Source: Hysterangium stoloniferum
Taxonomy: Eukaryota > Basidiomycota > Agaricomycetes > Hysterangiales > Hysterangiaceae
Length of the DNA stretch: 64,000 nt
NCBI GenBank assembly: GCA_015178975.1
Contig: WHVD01000070.1
Span: 310,001-374,000 of the forward strand
Reading direction: 5' to 3'
The notes under the pieces are model-generated. The model was not told where the DNA came from and searched no databases. It saw only the letters and a list, made by a program, of their open reading frames with translations. This document shows, piece by piece, positions 1-10,607 of this stretch. Each line of letters starts with the position of its first letter. Positions within the stretch are counted from its first letter, which is position 1. Made by a program: the position numbers and the translations under genes.

Positions 1-1251
1 TTCATATCATACATATACGCGTCTGTCGGTCGACGACTCTTTAAATCGAAATTCTCCTTTCCTTTATGGATTATACCATCATGCATGTTTAACGTAAGTC
101 GAGATGTTGAGTATGCGTGGATTTACGTCACTGTTGAGCGACCTGTCAGAATACCATAACACTTATGCTTTTGATGTTGGATAACTTAGGCACGCTTGGT
201 GCATTCGATGACATTGTCGGCGAAAACAACAGATCCCAAGCTATTCGAAGAGCGAAGGCTTATTTCCTTCTAAACGCTTTGGTGCACAGCCTTATAAAGT
301 GATACTTCCGAGTCTTTGATATCGCTAGCAATACACTGAATGATATATTTGCTTCCCAAGATTTTCTATTGCCCCAAAGTTAATGTCAACGCTGGCAATT
401 CCTGTTGAAGTAACATCTACGCTCATAGATCCCGGTTCAACAGAGCCAGATCATTTGGGAAACCACAATACGGAAGAAATGCCTCTCCTTTCGACCTCTT
501 CCCTTCCTCGGGCTTCATATGATAATGTGTGGCGAAAAATACGTGAAACCGTTAACCCCCCTCTGCTGGGAGCACTCTTGGCTTTTATCATCGGAGTCAT
601 CCCTCTTCTACGTCACATGTTCTTAGAGAAAGGCGGTATATTCACATCTACTCTGACACAGAGCATTCAGAAGATGGGAAATATATACGCCACAATACAG
701 CTATTTGTTGTCGGAGCACAGTTATGTGCTGGAACACAAAGGTTTGTGTAGCCAGGAAACATCGTTGTCTAAATTAATTTGCCGCAATGACAGGCCTACG
801 AAAAAGTCACTTCCGAAATTTGCATTGGTATATTTATTGTCATATCGGTTCATCTTGATGCCTATTTTTTCAATATCCGTCATTTCGGCCCTTCGCCATT
901 GGCAGCCTGATGTTCTTTTGAAAGATCCCATATTTGATTTTGCGCTGATGATAGCCCCTGTTGGACCGACAACATCGACCATGGCTGCCGTAAGTCAAGT
1001 TTTAATATCGCACATATGATATGAACCCTGTGTTTCAGCTCGGGGAGATAGCCAACTTATCTGAGGACGATACTAGCCTTGTTGCATCTATGCTCACGAT
1101 CTCATGTACGAGCTCAGCTACCTTCATGCCTCTAAAATACTCTTATATTTTTTTTCATGCAGACATCGTTTCTCCTCTAATCAGTGTCCCTATTGCCTCT
1201 GCGGTGACCATTATTGCGAAACAAAGTCCTATATATTCAGTAATGAAGTGA
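1..1251 (+). CDS. Auxin efflux carrier family transporter (3' part, 5' end outside window)
   Basis: C-terminal part of a PIN-like/ECM3-type membrane transporter (Pfam Mem_trans family). Visible exons: about 161-298 (a segment with RRAKAYFLLNALV, family-typical loop region), about 381-731 (an acidic/polar loop, then NPPLLGALLAFIIGVIPLLR, the conserved re-entrant helix start of the second transmembrane half), about 820-990 (hydrophobic helices and IAPVGPTTSTMAA, close to the conserved Pro-rich site) and 1036-1251 with one in-frame intron near 1108-1167. Such proteins have ten helices in two halves; this looks like the second half plus the central loop. Substrate in fungi is not established. The start lies upstream of base 1, so the N-terminal half cannot be judged. 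Exact exon edges were inferred by eye; the stop TGA at 1249-1251 is the first in frame, but a further 3' exon is possible. Confidence 0.75.
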
Positions 1252-1693
1252 TGTATACTTTCCTATTTAGACTCGAACGACTTTCGTTGGTCTGCGAGTT
1301 TAAGGCCGATGCAGTTTCCCCACGTGTAGTTTTATAGACAACGGATATACAATTGGTAGACATCTTCTAATAATTTCATGGCTGACTTATCAACGAATGT
1401 GGCAATCGCCAGCTATCTGCGGGTCCCCCAACTAAGTGGAACTTGAGCATCTACAACCCGCAGTACGATCACCACCACACATTACTTTCCTCGCAAATGA
1501 AATAACTAAGCTTCACGAGGGCTGAAAGTACGCATTTGTTGGCTACTAATTTTGGCCGGCACGTGCAGGCACCCGTTTTCAGAAGTCAATTACGTCCCCG
1601 TTGTTCCCGACTACATCCGCCTTCGGTGCCAATCCTTTGACACCTCAACGTTCGATATACTTTGCAGTAGCTTCTGGGTCACCGTTGATTTCA

Positions 1694-2533
1694 ATGCCTC
1701 GTGGATCTGGAAAATTCAAAACGAAGAGAGGTGGCGGCAGGAGTTTTAGGTAATGCGATCCCATGCCTGGGGGCACAGCACTGAACCTATACTGATGTTT
1801 GATATCTCCTGAAATACAGTCGGAATCTTCAATTAGATGAGAACGGGACTGCTGTAGCTGTTGATAAGTGGTTAGTTCTTTTTGTGTGGTTGGAGTTGGA
1901 ATCCCCCTCATGATGCATTTTTTTAGGGCTGCTCGGGATAAGGATATCGACGAGGAGGAGGATGATGAGGATGAGGACGAGGACTCAGAAGAGGAGAGTA
2001 GTGAAGAGGAAGAGGATGCTGCGTCGACCTCAGCCAAACCAGAGATGTCTCGGGCAGAGCGTAAAGCCGCCAAAAAAGCGGCTGCCGAGAAAAAGAAAAC
2101 GGCTGACGACGAGGACGGAGATGAAGAAGAGGATGAAGATCTGATTAATCCTAATCATGCAACGTCGAAAACCAAGAAGTTATCCGATATCAATGCTCCC
2201 CAGCCTCTGTCTAGACGTGAAAGGTAGGTTACTTTTTTTGATAGTTCAATATAATCAATGACTTCTTCTCGAAAGGGAACAAAAGGAGAAGCAGGAGGCC
2301 AAGGAGAGATACTGGAAGGCGCATTTGGCAGGCAAGACTGATCAGGCAAAGTCAGATCTCGCCCGTCTTGCACAGATTCGCAAAGAACGAGAGGCAGCGC
2401 AGGCTCAACGAAAGGCTGAAGCCGAAGGTTCGTACTGTAATATTATTTCTGAAAACATTTATGTTAAATTAAGGAATTAGCTAAAGCCGCAGAGATTCAA
2501 GCTAAGGCAACTGCCCAAGGCCGCAGGCGTTGA
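1694..2533 (+). CDS. PDAP1/PP28-like casein kinase substrate phosphoprotein
   Basis: Five exons: 1694-1749, 1820-1870, 1927-2223, 2276-2427, 2481-2533, all with GT-AG borders and consistent phase. The protein opens with [18 protein letters not shown], a basic glycine-rich start shared by PDGFA-associated protein 1 homologues, followed by LDENGTAV and a long Glu/Asp run with serines that would suit casein kinase II. The C-terminal third has the family signature ([15 protein letters not shown], then [23 protein letters not shown]) and a Lys/Arg/Ala-rich helix ending GRRR. In animals the protein is a growth-factor or RNA-associated phosphoprotein; in fungi its role is poorly defined, so only family membership is claimed. 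It is convergent with the gene at 2581-5403, with 47 bp between stops, so the two 3' UTRs probably overlap. Confidence 0.88.
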
Positions 2534-2580
2534 GGGATCAGTTCATGCATATCCGGTAGTACTGTATATACGCTGTACAA

Positions 2581-5403
2581 CTAGTAGAGAATACTGTCAG
2601 CTTCTTCTATGGCATCCACCTCCTTGGATACTTCCAAAATTTGTTCATCAGAGGGTATCTCATGTGTACCCAACCAATCTGCCAACCAAGCAATCATTTT
2701 GCCGTATTCTCCACCATGGGTCGTTCTCCATGGTGACGATGCGTCCCAAGCTTGTCTAGATTGCATTTCACCCCATGTGTCGTCAATTGGAGAGTCGAGT
2801 GCGACATGCGACCATAGGGATAGAGCAACCGCGATTGTCAGTCGAGTAGGTCGGATATCCAAGGCCTTCATCCACGCTAGTACTTCAGGAATCTCGCTAC
2901 TACGCCTCACCCTGCCCAGTAACATGATATATTGTTTAAAAGCCCCTTGAGTGGGAATTAACTGTGGGTATTTGCCTTTGGACCCAATACTTGATTCCCA
3001 GTATGGATTTTCTCGGCTCCTCAGTTCTCTGAATGCCTCAAGGCTGCCTATGGCATCATCTGCTCGGATAGCGTGAGCAGGCGGTTTAACATGCCTCAAT
3101 CCAGGCCAATTGCCGAACATAATTTCTTCGCGAAATATATGCCTGACCACACGCCAGGGTTCAGCGTCATGCCAAGTGAAATAAGGCGCGTATTCAGGGT
3201 CCAACATCGCTTTAATATCAGCGGCGAAGTCATCACTCCAGGGACGATAAAATTGAGGCTTTCTGAGCCAAAGGGGGAGGTAGTTGCGCATTTTCAATCG
3301 CATAGACGCAGTGTAGCGAGCAGCGCGAATAACAAGAACCAGCGTTGCAAGGTTCGGATCGACACCATAGTAGTCTATCATTCCATCCCATACACGGAAA
3401 ACGATGTCGCAACGCCGATAACAGATTGCACGGAGCATAAACGAATTAATAGGATATGGTATGATTGGGATCTTTTCGAAGCGAGGATGGTCCACATCGA
3501 CCCCAGTAGCGGTGCGCTTGAAATCATCAGGCCTCAGTGCATATCGCTCTAAAACTTCAAATCCGTCGCGGAGGTTGATGGCTTTTGGCGCAGTAAGTAA
3601 ACGTACAGCGATGCCTAATGACACAGCGTCCACCTTCATTTTCTTCATTCGCTTCCATGTCACGTACTCAGTGAGTTCGCTCCAATTCAAAGCCCTCCGA
3701 ACTTCCGCCACATCCTTGAATATTTTTTCCCTGTTTATCAAGTACTGCCTCATCTCCAACAATATTTCTTGAATGGAGTGATTGGTGTTCTCCCAATCAC
3801 GCCATGCCTGCCTACCCTCCTCCCAAGCCTTACGTCGTATTAGCCCATAGAGCAATATTTTCTGTAGCCTAGTGTCATTGCCATGAGCGGCGCTGATTGC
3901 AATGAACATGTCGTAGAAGGTAGCTGCTGAAATGCCTTGACTATCGGCAGCAACACGGAGCAAGGAACCGTATACAAACCGCTTTCTGGGACCAAAGTAA
4001 TTATCTCGAGGAGAGGGCCGAGCATCGTCAAGAGAGCTGTCAGTCTTGTGAGCCCTTGTGTCGTGCTGCTTGTTAGACTGCTCTTCCACATATTGTAGAT
4101 ATTTTAGAGCCTCATCTGCATCATGGAATGATTTCAGGTAACTTGTCAGATGTCCAGTCGTAGAGATGCGTCTGGAAGCTTCCGCGAGCAGCAAGGCTTT
4201 AACTGGCCGTTTCCTTGTACGTGTCTCTGCGTAAAAACGCGCCAATGCAATGGTGATTTCCTTTGGATGAGGGTAATAACCCGCTTGATGCTCTAAGATA
4301 TCGGTAATTGTTTCTACCATGTCAACTGTCGCAAATTTAGCACCGATGAGTTTCTGGGCCGTCGATACACGTAGCCGCAGACCAGAGTTGTCCATTTTAC
4401 GCAGAAAATTGATAGTGGCCCCCGAGAGGGCTGGCACGTCTGCACATCGTGAGAGTAGGATTAACATGGTGTTGTATTGATAAATAACAGCATGTGACGA
4501 TGGCTCTGCATTTGACTCAGGATCTTCAGCATGCATACCTCGAACCATTTCATTGCCGAAGGGGAGGTCAACTGTATCGCAAAAAGCGTGCAAGAGGCTT
4601 GGAACTTGATTGGGTATATTGTGTGCAACGAGTGAGCACATCGTCAAAAGAACCAGAGACGAGCGAAATCGTCTCGGAGTAGCGTCCAGTGCTGCAATGC
4701 AGAATGCAACTCCTTCTGAGGCGGAAGCCCGTGTGTTTAGCATTGTCGCAAGCATAAACACCACCAACCATGGAGGCGGGGTGGGGACAGACGGGCGGGT
4801 GTCTTCAATCGGCAGTTCTTCTTCAAACAAGCGGTTGTCCACCTCTTCGATATCGAATTTGTCCAAATCCGTGGGTTTCATATGCCCCTCACTTAACAAG
4901 TTAGACAAGGCTGTTCCAAAATGTGATGTTTCGAGGACGTGCCCAAAATCTCGGAAGTGTGGACATGCGTTGGTATCACGAGGGCGACCCGTCGCAATGA
5001 TTTCATCAACGATAGCCCAGGTAGGACTACTGTCTAACGCACGAAGGTCCTTAATTATGTCCCGTGTATATGGTAAATATTGCCTGAAAGGGCGATTATG
5101 CTTTGGGCGCGGAGGGAGCCTACCTTCCCATCGTGGACTAGGATATTTGCCGTCATGTGAACTGGGATATGCATAGGCGAGCAAACGTTCCCGCCAGGAT
5201 AGTCGATCATTTTCCTCAACAAATTCGTCTTTATCAGGCGTTGTTTGGTTAGAAACTTTCGTCTCTTTTTCTTGAACAAAGGGGCCAGGTAAAGCGTCAG
5301 CTGTGAGTGCACAGAGACTGTGTTTTTTTCGAAAAAGTATGCTACGACCGACGTGTTGGGTTTGAAGAACACGATGATTAAAAGACCTCGAGTAAAGTCT
5401 CAT
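2581..5403 (-). CDS. Large predicted mitochondrial protein, function unknown (940 aa)
   Basis: Single uninterrupted 940-codon frame on the minus strand with an ATG at 5403-5401. The first 40 or so residues are rich in Arg, Ser, Leu and His and have no Asp or Glu (MRLYSRSFNHRVLQTQHVGR), which is what a mitochondrial presequence looks like. The rest is mostly helical-looking with many Trp and Arg residues and stretches such as WSELTEYVTWKRMKKMKVDA, reminiscent of the divergent PPR-like or translation-activator proteins of fungal mitochondria. I could not see a clear 35-residue repeat register, so PPR membership is a guess. Absence of introns is unusual here, since almost every neighbouring gene is split. 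It is divergent from eIF2-gamma with 158 bp between start codons. Confidence 0.72.
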   Translation of the reverse strand: MRLYSRSFNHRVLQTQHVGRSILFRKKHSLCALTADALPGPFVQEKETKVSNQTTPDKDEFVEENDRLSWRERLLAYAYPSSHDGKYPSPRWEGRLPPRPKHNRPFRQYLPYTRDIIKDLRALDSSPTWAIVDEIIATGRPRDTNACPHFRDFGHVLETSHFGTALSNLLSEGHMKPTDLDKFDIEEVDNRLFEEELPIEDTRPSVPTPPPWLVVFMLATMLNTRASASEGVAFCIAALDATPRRFRSSLVLLTMCSLVAHNIPNQVPSLLHAFCDTVDLPFGNEMVRGMHAEDPESNAEPSSHAVIYQYNTMLILLSRCADVPALSGATINFLRKMDNSGLRLRVSTAQKLIGAKFATVDMVETITDILEHQAGYYPHPKEITIALARFYAETRTRKRPVKALLLAEASRRISTTGHLTSYLKSFHDADEALKYLQYVEEQSNKQHDTRAHKTDSSLDDARPSPRDNYFGPRKRFVYGSLLRVAADSQGISAATFYDMFIAISAAHGNDTRLQKILLYGLIRRKAWEEGRQAWRDWENTNHSIQEILLEMRQYLINREKIFKDVAEVRRALNWSELTEYVTWKRMKKMKVDAVSLGIAVRLLTAPKAINLRDGFEVLERYALRPDDFKRTATGVDVDHPRFEKIPIIPYPINSFMLRAICYRRCDIVFRVWDGMIDYYGVDPNLATLVLVIRAARYTASMRLKMRNYLPLWLRKPQFYRPWSDDFAADIKAMLDPEYAPYFTWHDAEPWRVVRHIFREEIMFGNWPGLRHVKPPAHAIRADDAIGSLEAFRELRSRENPYWESSIGSKGKYPQLIPTQGAFKQYIMLLGRVRRSSEIPEVLAWMKALDIRPTRLTIAVALSLWSHVALDSPIDDTWGEMQSRQAWDASSPWRTTHGGEYGKMIAWLADWLGTHEIPSDEQILEVSKEVDAIEEADSILY

Positions 5404-5512
5404 GTGTCCATGGGACTATTCGACGTGAAATCAGTGAAACCCTTGTGAAATTCATAGGCAAACATCTCACCAACGTCGTCACGTCGTGCTCTTGATCCTG
5501 AAAAGGCTGCGT

Positions 5513-5522
5513 GTTACGTAAC
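5513..5522. promoter_or_regulatory. GTTACGTAAC palindrome in a 158-bp divergent promoter
   Basis: A perfect 10-bp palindrome with the bZIP-type core TTACGTAA sits 40 bp before the eIF2-gamma start codon and 110 bp before the divergent start at 5403. Such cores are bound by bZIP/CREB-like dimers in fungi. The position in the only possible shared promoter supports a regulatory role, but no factor can be named from sequence. Confidence 0.4.
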
Positions 5523-5561
5523 TTGGCTTAAAATCAAGTCACATCTTTCATCACCAACAAT

Positions 5562-7422
5562 ATGGCTGCACCAGAGCACTTAGAAAACAGGCTGGACTCA
5601 GAAAACGAAGAGGACGAGGTCGACGAGCTTGCAGAACAACTTGAGCAAGTTAAAATTGATGCATCGAAACTTACACCGTTATCTCCTGAAGTCATCTCAA
5701 AACAGGTAAGTAGCAGAATATCTCAGCGGTATCCCGAAGCAGAGCTTAATCGAGATTTTTCTAGGCTACTATAAATTTAGGTGTGTATACTTCCTCTAGC
5801 TCATCACCGTTTTTTTTTTTGCCATTAATACCACGTGCGGTACGGTACCTAGGTACTATTGGCCATGTCGCCCACGGGAAGTCCACTGTTGTAAAAGCCA
5901 TCTCGGGAGTCCATACCGTTCGATTTAAGAACGAACTTGTGCGGAACATCACAATCAAGCTTGGATACGCAAATGCAAAGGTTCGGCGCAGTCCACGAAC
6001 ATTATTACACCATCTAACCGGTTGCAGATATACAAATGTGAAAATGAGGCTTGTCCTCGCCCTGGATGCTATCGCTCCTACAAGTCCGACAAGGAAGACC
6101 ACCCGATGTGTGAGCGACCAGGCTGCAATCAGCGCATGAAGCTATTAAGGTATGAGGCTATATGACTCACGTCGAAAGCGCGGTTACTTGACGATTTTCC
6201 TAGGCATGTTTCTTTTGTGGATTGCCCTGGTCACGATATTTTGATGGCCACTATGCTTAACGGTGCCGCCGTCATGGACGCTGCTCTACTTCTCATTGCA
6301 GGAAATGAAACCTGCCCCCAACCACAAACATCGGAGCATCTAGCTGCCGTCGAGATCATGAAACTCCAAAATATCATCATTCTCCAAAATAAAGTCGATC
6401 TGATAAAGGAACAAGCCGCTGAGGAACACTATAAGAGTATTGTATCATTCGTTAAAGGTTTGCGTTTTTCTCCACCTTTCAAAGTAGCCCATAAACTTAA
6501 GTAACGCACAGGCACTGTTGCCGAGTCATCGCCTATTGTCCCTATATCTGCCCAGCTAAAATACAACATTGATGCCGTCAATGAATATATCGTCAAGCGC
6601 ATTCCCATTCCTACCCGCGACTTCACGTCGACACCTCGTCTTATTGTCATCCGTTCTTTCGATGTCAACAAACCCGGTGCCGAAGTCGACGAATTAAAAG
6701 GTGGCGTTGCCGGTGGGTCGATCCTCACTGGTTGTCTCACCGTTGGTATGGAGGTCGAAATCCGCCCCGGTATTGTCACCAAAGACGCGCAAGGAAAGCA
6801 TCGCTGTCGCCCAATCTTTTCCCGCATCATCACCCTCCTCGCCGAAAACAACCATCTGAAGTTTGCCGTACCCGGCGGCCTGATTGGTGTTGGAACTCGA
6901 ATAGACCCAACGCTGTGCAGAGCTGACAGACTTGTCGGTCAGGTCTTAGGTGCTGTGGGTAAACTACCATCGGTGTACACTGGTAAGTATTTAATACATT
7001 TTAATAGTTTTGCCGTTAATATTTTCCAGAGCTGGAAATTAGTCTTTTCCTCCTCCGTCGGCTTCTAGGTGTCAAGACAGAGGATAAGAAGCAGACGAAG
7101 GTAGCTAATAACACGACTCACTGGCTTGTCGACCTCATTATTTCGATTAGGTCTCGAAACTGGTCAAGAACGAATTGTTACTGGTTAACATTGGCTCGAC
7201 ATCCACTGGTGGCCGAGTGCTTAGTGTTAGGGCAGACCTCGCTAAAATTCAATTAACGCAGCCTGCCTGCACAGAAATTGGCGAAAAGGTCGCGCTCTCC
7301 AGGCGCATCGACAAACATTGGCGACTAGTCGGTTCGTATAATTTTTGAAGTCAGTGTCTTTCAACTAATCGTCTGCAGGTTGGGGCAGCGTTCAGCGGGG
7401 AACTGTGCTTGAAGTCGACTAA
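5562..7422 (+). CDS. GCD11: Translation initiation factor eIF2 gamma subunit
   Basis: GTPase subunit of eIF2 that carries initiator Met-tRNA to the small ribosomal subunit. Nine exons: 5562-5705, 5765-5780, 5853-5980, 6028-6149, 6204-6457, 6512-6982, 7030-7100, 7151-7331, 7379-7422; all joins keep frame. Motifs in order: G1 GHVAHGKST, the zinc-ribbon [13 protein letters not shown] and later [10 protein letters not shown]3 DCPGHD, G4 NKVDL, then the beta-barrel domains ([33 protein letters not shown]) and a C-terminal segment ending QRGTVLEVD. The acidic N-terminus ([16 protein letters not shown]) is fungal-typical. Exon 2 is only 16 nt and supplies the ATINLG lead-in to the G1 loop, so missing it breaks the GTPase. 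Highly conserved essential gene with no sign of decay; the poly-T at about 5810 lies inside intron 2. Confidence 0.95.
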
Positions 7423-7728
7423 TAGAGTTAGTAGTACAGATCCATTTTATTAAGTTGGGGAGTATATAGTGGTTACATTAACCCGGCACGTGTAATAATC
7501 TACTCTATTATTACTAGAAAGCCGCAGGGGAAATGAGATCCAATGTGGCGAGATCGATCCCATGAAACGACCGACTGAGTATTCTGCGGGATTGTAGCTC
7601 GCGCTTGCGCAAAAGAAGATGTACCAGTGTGACTGCATCGCGGGCCACGATCCATAACGACAGCCCGAGTGTATTCCGCCACCTATTAACATTGAGTCAC
7701 ATTAAAAACACGGGTTATTGAGTTTCTC
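7423..7728. other. Intergenic, convergent 3' ends
   Basis: Region between the eIF2-gamma stop and the stop of the minus-strand RING-CH gene. Short open frames occur but none resembles a protein. It should hold both 3' UTRs. Confidence 0.5.
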
Positions 7729-9311
7729 TCACCAGATCGGTTCGAAAGATTGCATCTGTCTGTGCCATGCCAAATCAGCACTTTTGTTCAGCGCTCGCAA
7801 TGCAGGCGTTTCGGCAGCTAGACTCTGTAGCCAACTTAACTGCGTCTTGGGTGCTTTGTCAATCGCAAGGATGCGCCGGAGAAAACTCCATCGTCGAGAT
7901 ATTGTCTCGAGTAGTTTCCCAGAGTAAGACGCGATCCATGGCGTGATCAGAGCCCGAGTGATGAACCGCCCAAACGAAGAAAATGTCACTCTGACTCTGC
8001 GCGGTTGGCCGTTTACGGCTTCTGGATTAACATGGTCGCCATTGCCGTTGCCCTCGGCATTATTGTCAGGAGGTTGGTGATCACGTGCAATCTGGTCCTG
8101 GACGATGTCCACATTTATCTGTAAATTGGCGTTGATGTTCGCATCGCCGTCGTCTACGACTTCTTCTTCTCCAAGAAACCATTCCTGCCTCCGACCCGTG
8201 TTTTCTTGATCATTTGATGTCTGAAGGACCCATCGGGTGATTCGGGCTCGTAGAACGGCGTACCACACACGCACAAAAGGATACGCCGCGAGGCAGAGAG
8301 AGGGAGAGGGAGGATACGACAAAAAGACGCTGGGTAGGTCAACGGGGGCATTTGAGATGGCGAGGGTTGTGCTCGACGGGAAAGTCATCGATATCAAGAG
8401 TGGGAGTGTGATGGGCGAGTATAGTGCAGTGTCGACCACAGGGCCTAGCCGCGACGCGACAAGATACAGCGGCACCAATGGGAGGTTCCAATATGTCCAC
8501 CACGACCACTCTCTCGGATCGTGCCCGACAATAACGCCGTACATGTGTTCTCCAACAAAAACACGGACGGCGTGCGCACCATAGTACACGCAGAGTGCAT
8601 AAATGGCTGCCCGCGTCCCCATGTCAAACAACACCAGCAGCAGAAAAGGAACGCGACGCACATCCTGCAAACGAGACACCCACGCCGGCGACAATGCCCA
8701 GCGAGACGTATGTGCCGGCTCTCGATGTCAAGCCATCGACCCGGTCCAGCATGCGCAGCAAGAACGGGTTGTCGCTCTTGATGGAGTAGTGGGTGCCGCA
8801 CTGTGGGCATTTGAGGGCATTGTCCCGCCGGGAAGGCTGCGTCTGCGATTCCTTGATCCATGCCAGAAGACAGTCCTCGTGCGCGACGAGGGTGCATGCC
8901 TGTTTCGGGTGTTAGAGCGGGGCGAGGTTAAGAGGGGGAGGTAAGCACGCATGGATGTACCCATGATCGGGAGGGCCCGACTTGCGCTGCTGTTAGACAC
9001 AACATAGAAGTCAGCATTCCATATAGTCAATGCGTGCATTAATAAGAGAAAAGGTCTCGTGGCACTGCTGCTAGTTACAGACAGAGGCTGCTCAGCCACA
9101 CGGCACAGGCGATCATGCCTGATACCAACAGAGACCGTTGTGTGATATATGGACTCACAGTCACCACGAACTTCCTCTTCACGACATATCCAGCATAACT
9201 TTACCTGTTAAACCACAAAAAACAGAGTCAGCATCGACCTTGACTATATGTTAGGACTGGTCATATTACTCTGAGATCATCGATCGTTGGTTCTCGGACA
9301 TTCTTACTCAT
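7729..9311 (-). CDS. RING-CH (MARCH-type) membrane E3 ubiquitin ligase
   Basis: Minus-strand gene starting at ATG 9311-9309. Small 5' exons (9311-9270, 9204-9159, about 8991-8949, then from 8899) build a C4HC3 RING-CH domain: LCWICREE, WVHPCACTL, AHEDCLLAWI and CPQCGTHY. A membrane part follows (VPFLLLVLFDMG, AAIYALCVYYGAHAVRVF, a Leu/Pro-rich WWTYWNLPLVPLYLV) and a long polar C-terminal tail with an Asn/Asp-rich stretch. This order matches membrane-bound MARCH/Doa10-like ligases, which ubiquitinate membrane substrates. The reading frame changes between 8725 and 8627. A 43-nt GT-AG intron (about 8689-8647) rejoins the frames, but it is shorter than this region's other introns and removes a hydrophobic stretch, so a one-base indel is an alternative. 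Product identity is firm; the middle exon junction is not. Confidence 0.8.
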
Positions 9312-9622
9312 TTTTTATATAAACCGATAGGCCAGAGGTTCGCTTTGGTGAGAAGGCTAACTGGTGAGTTCACGAATAAGTTCCAGATACTAAGAGGTCA
9401 TTCAGCAGGTCATGTCACACGTCACATGCACTACGTAGTACTAATTAGGGCCGAGGGCTGCGGCGGTGGAATTAATCTATGTACAACGATATGCTTGCGA
9501 GTAAAATATCGTCATATTAGAGCATACTAATACATAGGGAAAGCTTAGCTGTTCTTCTGCGCTTTCATTTTAGCCAAAGAGTCAAAGAGCCACTTGAGTT
9601 ATTGGCGAGAATAGCTGGAATT
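9312..9622. other. Intergenic: RING-CH promoter and SR-gene 3' region
   Basis: Contains the upstream region of the RING-CH gene and the 3' flank of the SR-like gene. No coding signal or clear motif was seen. Confidence 0.45.
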
Positions 9623-10607
9623 TCACTCTCTCGGAGGGGTCATTGCCTTGTCATCCTTGAGTTCCACGTCACCATTTCGGTCTTCAGATGTCGGCCTGTC
9701 GTTGGCCTCCTTTTTATCCCGATCCTCCCTGCCTTGGCTCCTGCTCCTGCTCCTCCTACGCCTTTCTGGGCTCCTGCTCCTTCTTCTCCTCCTTTCCTCA
9801 CCATCATCCTCTCTGTCCTTTTTCTTATCATCGTAGTCACGATCTTTGTCTCGGACGTCGTCCTTGTCGCGCCTGCGAGGACTGCGTGAACGAGATCGAG
9901 AACGCTTGTCTCGTCTGCCACCGCGACGAGGCGGAGAGCGTTTACCATCGAACCGCCAGACAGCGGAGGGAGGATTTTTAGCCCACTGCAGTTTTTAAGA
10001 TGGAATGATATAGAAGGGAAAGGGATGAGCAGCTTACTTGAACGCTCAAACGATACCCATTCAAACTTCTGCCATGCCTATGGAGATATGAGACCCGCGG
10101 GGTGCTTTGGCAGATGTCATCGAACATACATTTCATAATACGCATCCTCCGCGTCGCGGGTGCTGCGAAATTCAACAAAAGCGTAACTGGCGAAGAACAA
10201 GGAATGGAAGCATTGAGCGAAACTCGTTCGAACGCGGACAGATCGAAGGCAGATCGAAATCGGGGAAGAGTGCGAACGCGTGAATCGAATCGGGGGGGTA
10301 TGCATTCGAGAACTTCGACGGAGGGCGCGCTGCCTCGACGCGAATCGACTCGCGGGTCGCATGAATGCGCGAAGAAATGGCGGCGTGTGCGGGATCGGAT
10401 CGGACACTCACGGGCTGGCTGACGCATAATTGCGTGGCGCGGGGACGTCGCATCGTACGAGGGGGCCGTACCTGCGCAGAAAGGACATGAATTTTCCTCG
10501 CACGAAAACGACAGGCGTGGTGATGCCACGCACCGTTCAAACTCATACGCAAGGTCCTTTGCTCTTGTGTAGCGGTCAAAACCGCTCACAAACAAGATAC
10601 GGCGCAT
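9623..10607 (-). CDS. SR-like RNA-binding protein (one RRM plus RS domain)
   Basis: Five minus-strand exons joined by GT-AG introns, from ATG 10607 to TGA 9625-9623. The first exon starts MRRILFVSGFDRYTRAKDLAYEFER, the RNP2 strand of an RRM; the second gives YGPLVRCDVPAPRN; the third YAFVEFRSTRDAEDAYYEM, which is RNP1; the fourth HGRSLNGYRLSVQ closes the RRM. The last exon starts WAKNPPSAVWRF and runs into an RS domain with RSRSRSRSPRRR, acidic/lysine stretches, then RRRSRSPERRR and RSRSRS. This is the layout of SR splicing factors that bind exonic RNA and recruit the spliceosome in the nucleus. Intron 2, about 200 nt, is the longest in this stretch and could support regulated splicing, as often seen for SR genes. 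Exact orthology within the SR family is not assigned. Confidence 0.85.

Noticed and set aside
722-982. Minus-strand frame opposite the transporter exons
   Set aside because: Overlaps the clearly coding plus-strand exons and has no protein-like features.
3073-3552. Plus-strand frame inside the 940-aa gene
   Set aside because: Shadow of the longer minus-strand frame; no independent support.
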